Below are positions 59,011 to 64,000 of a DNA stretch of 64,000 bases, piece after piece (the stretch's first letter is position 1; each line of letters begins with the position of its first letter). Both the position numbers and the translations under genes were made by a program. This stretch comes from CAVPHV01 sp963704825 (lineage in GTDB: Bacteria; Actinomycetota; Acidimicrobiia; Spongiisociales; UBA5794): NCBI GenBank assembly GCA_963704825.1, contig CAVPHV010000017.1, forward strand, positions 553,190 through 617,189. Reading direction: 5' to 3'. The notes under the pieces are model-generated. The model had not been told where the DNA came from and did no database searches. It saw only the letters and a program-made list of their open reading frames with translations.

Positions 59011-59046
59011 ACCGCTGCCGGACCCTGAAGGTGAAAGGAGGTCGTC

Positions 59047-59641
59047 ATGGGGAAGACATTGATCGTGATGACCGTGGTGCTGGCCCTGGTCGCAGGCGCA
59101 TGTGCGTCTGATGTGACCGAGTCCGACGAGTTCCGGAGTGTCCAGCAGAGGAACTCGCTGATGTCGAAGCTCGGCTGACCGAGGTGATCGCGGAACGCGA
59201 CGCCCTGGCAGCGGGCCCCTCGACCGACCGGTATGAGAAGGCGAGCAAGAATCAGGCTTTGCTGGTCGAGATGATGGAGGATCCTGCGGCATACGGCTCT
59301 GAGGACGAGTGGCTGAGATCTTGTGGACATGCTGGCCGTCCCCGGGACGTTCTACGGAGATGACGTGTTCGGAGGGGTTGGTTGGCGGGCCGGCTGGCGA
59401 AACACCATGTTCGGCAATGTCGACGCAACGATCACAACATGGCAGCGCTGGATGTCCGATGATGGCTCCAATGCAGGATCGATGTGGACATGGTCGGGTA
59501 CGGCAGCGGAACGGTGAGCCTTTCGACCTTCAGGGGATCGAGATCTCAACGTTCGACGAAGAGGGTCGATACACCGGCGTGACGGTCTACTACCCGTACG
59601 ACGATGCGGAGGTCAAGAGGAGGTTCGCCGAGGGCAACTGA
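59047..59641 (+). pseudogene. Interrupted lipoprotein gene with SnoaL/NTF2-like domain
   Basis: The first frame gives a lipoprotein signal (LIVMTVVLALVAGAC) and stops at 59178 after 43 codons. The coding sense continues in a second frame from about 59145 (AEELADVEARLTEVIAERDALAAG, a coiled coil, to DEWLR), a third from about 59320 (VDMLAVPGTFYGDDVFGGVG ... TWQRWMSDDG) and a fourth from about 59505 (NGEPFDLQGIEISTFDEEGRYTGVTVYYPYDD). The last two resemble SnoaL-like ester-cyclase domains. AAAGGAGG precedes the ATG. At least three indels break it, either real decay or sequence error. Confidence 0.65.
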
Positions 59642-59673
59642 ACGACCGGTCAACCGGGCGGCATAATGGGAGC

Positions 59674-62546
59674 ATGTTGTTCTCGGTACTGGGCCGGCTG
59701 GAAGTTGCTGAAGGTTCGGCATCGGTCTCCCTCGGAGGGCCCCGGCAGCGGTCCGTGTTGGCCCTGCTCCTCCTCGAGCCCGGCCGGGCGGTCGACGCCG
59801 ATCGGATGGTCACCGAGATCTGGGGCGACGAGCCGCCCGACGGTGCCCGCGACTCGCTCTACACCTACATCTCCAACCTCCGTGGGGTCCTCGGGCGGGA
59901 CCGCGTCGTCCGCTCCGATGGGGGCTACCGGCTCGTACCCACGGATGTCGACCGGGTGGACGCCTGCACCTTCGATGCCACGATCAGCGAAGCCCACCGT
60001 ATCGTGGGCTCGGACCCGCAGACCGCGATCAGCCTCATCGACGAGTCGCTGTCCGAGTGGCGGGGTCGGCCGTACGAGGGGTGCGAGAACCTCCCGTCGA
60101 TCGCACCGGAGGCGGTCCGTCTGGAGGAGCTCCGCCTGCGAGCCCTCGAGGACCGCATCGATGCCGAGCTCCACGCCGGTGGAACGCCCGAGGCCGGAGG
60201 CATCGAGATGCTGACGGTCGAACACCCCTATCGGGAACGGTTCTGGGAGTTGCTTGCCCGCGCCCTGTACCGGGCGAGTCGCCAGACCGACGCTCTCCGC
60301 ACTCTGACCCGGCTGCGTCGGATGCTTGCCGACGATCTCGGCATCGAGCCGTCGCCTGCGATCTCCCGGCTCGAGGAGCGCATCCTCCTCCAGGATCCCG
60401 CCCTCGAAGCAGGCGTCGACCCGCCCACCAACGTGCCGGCACCGGTGAGCAGCTTTGTCGGTAGGGAGGACGAACTCGGGGTGCTCGAGCGCCTCATCGG
60501 CGACCACCGACTCGTCACCGTGACCGGCCCGGGCGGTGCGGGCAAGACCCGTCTGGCGATCGAGGTCGCCGGACGCATCGCCGGCGCGTTCCCGGACGGC
60601 GTCTGGTTCATCGATCTCGCCCAGGTCGATGCTGCGGGCGACGTCGGTAGAGCGGTGGCGTCGTCGCTCGGTGTCACCGATCCTTCAGAAGTCGACGGTG
60701 TCGCCACGATTACCGCACGCCTGCGGACGCAGTCGGCGCTACTCCTTCTCGACAACTGTGAACACGTCATCGGGGCCGTCGCTGATTGCGGAGACGATCC
60801 TCGATAGGCGCACCACAGGTGCACATCCTCGAGTCGGCAGGGTCTCGGGGATGCCAGGCGAGACTCTGTCCTACCTCTCGGGACTAGGGACGTCCAAGGG
60901 ACGAGCCCGAGGCGGGCGACGCCGAGCAGCTGTTCGCCGTCCGCGCCGCCTCCGTCCAGCCCGGGCTTCGCCATCGAGAAGGCGAACCATGCGGACGTCG
61001 CTGAGGATTTACCGAAACCTCGACGGCATGCCCTGGCCATCGAGCTGGCGGCGGCACACGTCGACACGTTGTCGCCGGGAGAGATCGTCCGCCACCTGGC
61101 AGATCGGTTCCGCTTCTCGCCGATATGCCATGCCGACCGATCGTCCCACCGGTCACTGCGGGCCTCGCTCGATTGGAGCCGAGACCTCCTCGATCGCGAC
61201 GAGCGGAGGGCGTTCGATCAGCTCGGTGTGTTCGACGGCCCGTTCACCGTCGGTGCCGCTGCCGCCGTAGTGGAGGCGCCGTCGGAGATCGACGCGGTGG
61301 ACATGCTCCGCCACCTCGTCGGAGCGTCGTTGATCCAGCGTCTTGCCGGGGAGGTGTCGTGCTACCGATGCTCGAGACGACGCGCTTGTATGCGCGGACG
61401 CGGCTCGACGAGGCAGACGAGTGGCAGGCCGGCTCGATCGCCACGACCGTACTACGCCGGCCGGTGCAGGAACTACGCGGGCGTTCTTCGGCAGCGGCCG
61501 ACCCGAGGCGTGCCGCACGATCGAGGCCGAGATCACCGGGTAGGGGGCAGCCTTCGATCGGTTCAGCGGGGTGACCCCGACGTGGCCCTGGAGATGGCGT
61601 GGCCGCTCGGCCACGTATGGCTGTTCTCCGGCCGGATCGGCAGCGGCATGAGCCGCTGGAACGCCTCGTCAATGCGACCGAAGGGGCGACGTCGCAGGCA
61701 CGGGCAGACGCCCTCGCCGCCGGCGCCTTCCTGCTCATGTACGTCAATCGATACGACCGGCGATCGCGTGGGTAGACGAGGCGATCACGATCTTCCGCAC
61801 GATCGACGACGGGCAGGGTCTCGCGTATGTGCTGGCGAGAAGGGGCCATCTTGCGTTCTCGGTCGGTGACGTCCCCGACGGCTTTCGGGCTGCTCCAGGA
61901 GAGTCTCGATACGTGCGAGCGCATCGGTGACCGGAGGGACGGCGTGGCCGCTCACCCTCCTCGGCCAGGCTCGACTGTGGGGAGGCGACGAGAGCGACGA
62001 GGTGCGTCGGCATGTTCGAGGAGGGGACGGCGGCATTCATCGCCGTGGGTGACACATACGGGCAGATGCACGCCAACATGTTCATCCCGAACGTCGGTGA
62101 CCAGGCCGGTCGATGCCAGCTCCGTTATGCAGAGGAGAGCATGCGGCTGTCGGACGAGCCCGGTGCCGATCCCGTCATGCGACCCACGGCCCTCCACAAT
62201 CTCGCCTTCAGCGTGTGGAATGCCGGCGACCGTGAACGAGCCAGGGTCAGCTCCGTCTCAGCGCGATCCGCCCTCGAGATCGACGCCACAGTGTCGTCCG
62301 GAATGGCATTCCTCCTCGGCGGCCTGATGGAAGGCGTCGCCGGTGATCCCGAACGAGCGGCGGTCCTGTACGGCGCCGGTGACGCCCACTTCGTCATGGA
62401 GAAGCCACCGTTCTACGTTCGCCAGCTCCAGCCCGGGCATCGACGCAGCCACTGCAGTACTCGGCGAGGACGACTACCCCCGACTCCACGCCGAGGGCTG
62501 CGATGACCATCGAGCAGGCCACCGACTTCCTCCTGCCGGGACTTAG
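59674..62546 (+). pseudogene. Interrupted SARP/AfsR-type regulator (BTAD, ATPase, TPR)
   Basis: The first 377 codons (to 60807) are open. They encode an OmpR-type winged helix (RQRSVLALLLLEPGRAVDADRMVTEIWGDEPP), a BTAD domain (about 95-245) and the start of an AAA/NB-ARC ATPase with Walker A GPGGAGKTRLA and Walker B SALLLLDNCEHV. The remainder continues in changing frames: AETILDR and MPGETLSYLSGL, LAIELAAAHVDTLSPGEIVRHLADRF, ASLDWSRDLLDRDERRAFDQLGVFDGPFT, then a TPR-like C-terminus ending near DYPRLHAEG. At least five indels occur; two look like loss of one G (near 61355 and 61760). Intact homologues run about 950 residues. Confidence 0.75.
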
Positions 62547-62688
62547 GCCGCACGCCGCCGACGCCGAGAATGGCGCGGCGTTTCGGCAGCGACCAGGAGC
62601 TCGCGTTCGCATCGCAAGCCGCATTCTGAAGGCGGCGTATGTCGAGAACCGAGCCTCACGTCAGGGATCCCTCCATCGTGTCCAGGCC

Positions 62689-62706
62689 CTTTGGATCCGC
62701 TTGAGG
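62689..62706 (+). repeat. Periodic 18-bp motif, copy C
   Basis: CTTTGGATCCGCTTGAGG differs from copy A at one base, and the TCCAG just upstream is also shared. No start codon with a ribosome-binding site follows at the 53-56 nt distance seen for copies A and B. The surrounding 62547-62802 stretch holds no supported gene. Confidence 0.6.
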
Positions 62707-62802
62707 TTGCTGGCATCCGTCGAGAACACGCAGATCACCCGCCTGGCCGAGCGATATGGTGCCTCCCGTTCCGAGCAGGATCCCGGCAATCCAGAGCGGT
62801 TC

Positions 62803-64000
62803 CTAGATATTGGAATACCACGTTCTGTGGTTATCGGCTGACGGCAGGCGGTCGAGGCCGGGTGTCTGCCGTTGGGTTGCATCTCGTTGGGTTTGGCGTT
62901 TGGCGATCTGCCAGGCAACCCAGGCGGCGACGTCTGAGCTGGGTGGAGGCGGCCCGAACGGATCGATGTCGTTGGTGGGGGTTGGCCCGGCCTGGTCGAT
63001 AGCGGCGGTCTGGGTCGAGGTGCGGTTGAGGGCGGCGGTGAGGATATCGAGAGGATCGAGTTGCTCGGCGTGGGTGAGGTGGGTGCAATGTTCACCGGTC
63101 GGCTCGGCGTCAGTGAGATACAGGGTGTTGGCTTGCCGGCCTCGGCTCATCGCAACGTAGGCCCATTCGCGGTCGGTGGTCCCGTCAGCGACTACGAAGG
63201 TGCGGTCGGTGGTGACGCCTTGGGCTTTGTGGCCGGTCATTGCGTAGCCGTAGTCGACGTGCCCTTGCTCGAGGTACCAGCCTGGCAGGTCTCTGGTTTC
63301 GGGGTAGCGGTCCAGGCGAACCGTGAGACCGTTGGATTCCTGAACGATGCTGGTGACGGTGCCCAGGTCGCCGTTGAGTCCAAGGCGATTCTGGTTTTGG
63401 CGGCACAGATACGGTCACCGCTTGGTAGCCACGCTCCCCTACCTCGAGGGTGGGTCCTTGGAGGCGGTCGGATGCGGCGAGAAGACGCCGGGCGTGTTGG
63501 TTGAGTTGAGTGACGGTGTCGTTGGTGTGGGCGATGAGGAGCCCTGAGGTGAGGTCGCCGGTGGCGGTGACGTGGCGATGCCAGTCCTGGACTGCTCTGG
63601 CCGTCGTGTCGTGTTGGTTCTGTCCGATGATCACCTGCCGCGCCAGCAGTACGCTTCGATGGCGTGGGCCACTAATCCGTCGCCGAGTCGCTGAGGGCGG
63701 TCCGTTCCCACTGCTGGTTATGTTGCCGGATGTTGTCGGTTAGCTCGACGGTGGGGAGCCGGTTCGTGTAAGGGCGCGGAAGAGGCCCCCGGCGTCGATT
63801 TCGGGTAGCTGTCGGTTGTCGCCGATCAGGATGAGCTTCCCTTCGGCAGCTTCGACGAGGTCGGCAACGGCGGCGAGTTCGCGGGTGCGAGCAGGTCGGC
63901 CGCCTCATCAAGCACGACTATCGCACCAGGGGGTAGGCCGCCACGGTCTCGGCTCTCTTGTCCAATCAGCCGGGTGAGGGTGGTCGAGGGGATCCCGGTG
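62803..64000 (-). pseudogene. MobF (TrwC/TraA-type) relaxase-helicase, C-terminal part, frame-interrupted and cut by window edge
   Basis: MobF relaxases nick and unwind DNA for conjugation. The minus strand encodes helicase motifs in order: AIVVLDEAAD (Walker B), LILIGDNRQLPEIDAGGLFRAL, LPTVELTDNIRQHNQQWER, GLLIAHTNDTVTQLNQHARRLL, GLNGDLGTVTSIVQESNGLTVRLD and AMTGHKAQGVTTDRTFV with YVAMSRGRQANTLYL, then a Pro-rich tail ending at 62803. The frame changes about six times in 490 bp (near 63891, 63760, 63690, 63647, 63420 and 63406). Restoring one G or C at each gives a continuous reading. The relaxase N-terminus lies beyond the window. Confidence 0.78.

Overview
The window looks like a chromosomal segment from a high-GC actinobacterium, most likely class Acidimicrobiia. 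The phylum call rests on a WhiB protein, a SenX3/RegX3-type pair beside pst, LppM-like and UPF0182 proteins, a DivIVA-domain protein, and an initiator tRNA with a C1:U72 mismatch and no encoded CCA. The class is inferred from overall gene style and is less certain. From 1 to about 56.9 kb the DNA is dense housekeeping sequence with tight ATGA/GTGA/TTGA overlaps, frequent GTG and TTG starts, and many genes whose -10 box lies only 6-8 nt before the start codon (leaderless mRNAs).

Region by region. 1-13.4 kb: central carbon metabolism and one-carbon/purine genes (sucC-sucD, a secreted esterase, purN-purH-folD, icd, mdh, HU, an SCP2 protein, sdhC-sdhA-sdhB). 13.5-19.8 kb: WhiB2-like regulator, a membrane protein, tatA, and an ECF sigma factor with a double zinc-finger anti-sigma factor and an RseB-like sensor, followed by a large secreted hydrolase. 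19.8-26.5 kb: a complete phosphate module, senX3-regX3 divergent from pstS-pstC-pstA-pstB-phoU, with an 11-bp direct-repeat PHO box between them. 26.5-30.8 kb: peroxiredoxin, DUF2342 protein, HtrA protease, MoaE, HEAT-repeat protein. 31-44.4 kb: a TetR regulator, the lower phenylacetyl-CoA-type degradation genes (paaG, paaH, paaJ, paaN), an acyl-CoA synthetase and a branched-chain-amino-acid-type ABC transporter (livH, livM, livK, livF, livG). 44.4-56.3 kb: thioesterase, bioY, LppM-like lipoprotein, a Lon-like PDZ protease, a DivIVA protein with a phage-MuF-like C-terminus, a UPF0182 membrane protein, a GAF-containing histidine kinase and a subtilase ending in 16 Trp pentapeptides.

The tRNA-fMet gene at 56775-56848 marks a change. 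Beyond it the DNA is accessory: sparse unknown genes, a secreted protein, an interrupted SnoaL-like lipoprotein gene, an interrupted SARP/AfsR-type regulator, and the C-terminal half of a MobF (TrwC/TraA) relaxase-helicase. This suggests an integrated conjugative element or plasmid remnant, though no integrase is visible. Frameshifts are absent from the first 58 kb and dense after 59 kb. In the relaxase they can all be explained by loss of one G or C from a short run, so sequence error near a contig end must be weighed against real decay.

The most unusual observations are an 18-bp motif with 11-bp periodicity present three times around the SARP regulator, the DivIVA/MuF-like fusion, the Trp-pentad subtilase beside an orphan membrane kinase, paired hairpins after both solute-binding-protein genes, and a GC-rich intergenic repeat found twice.
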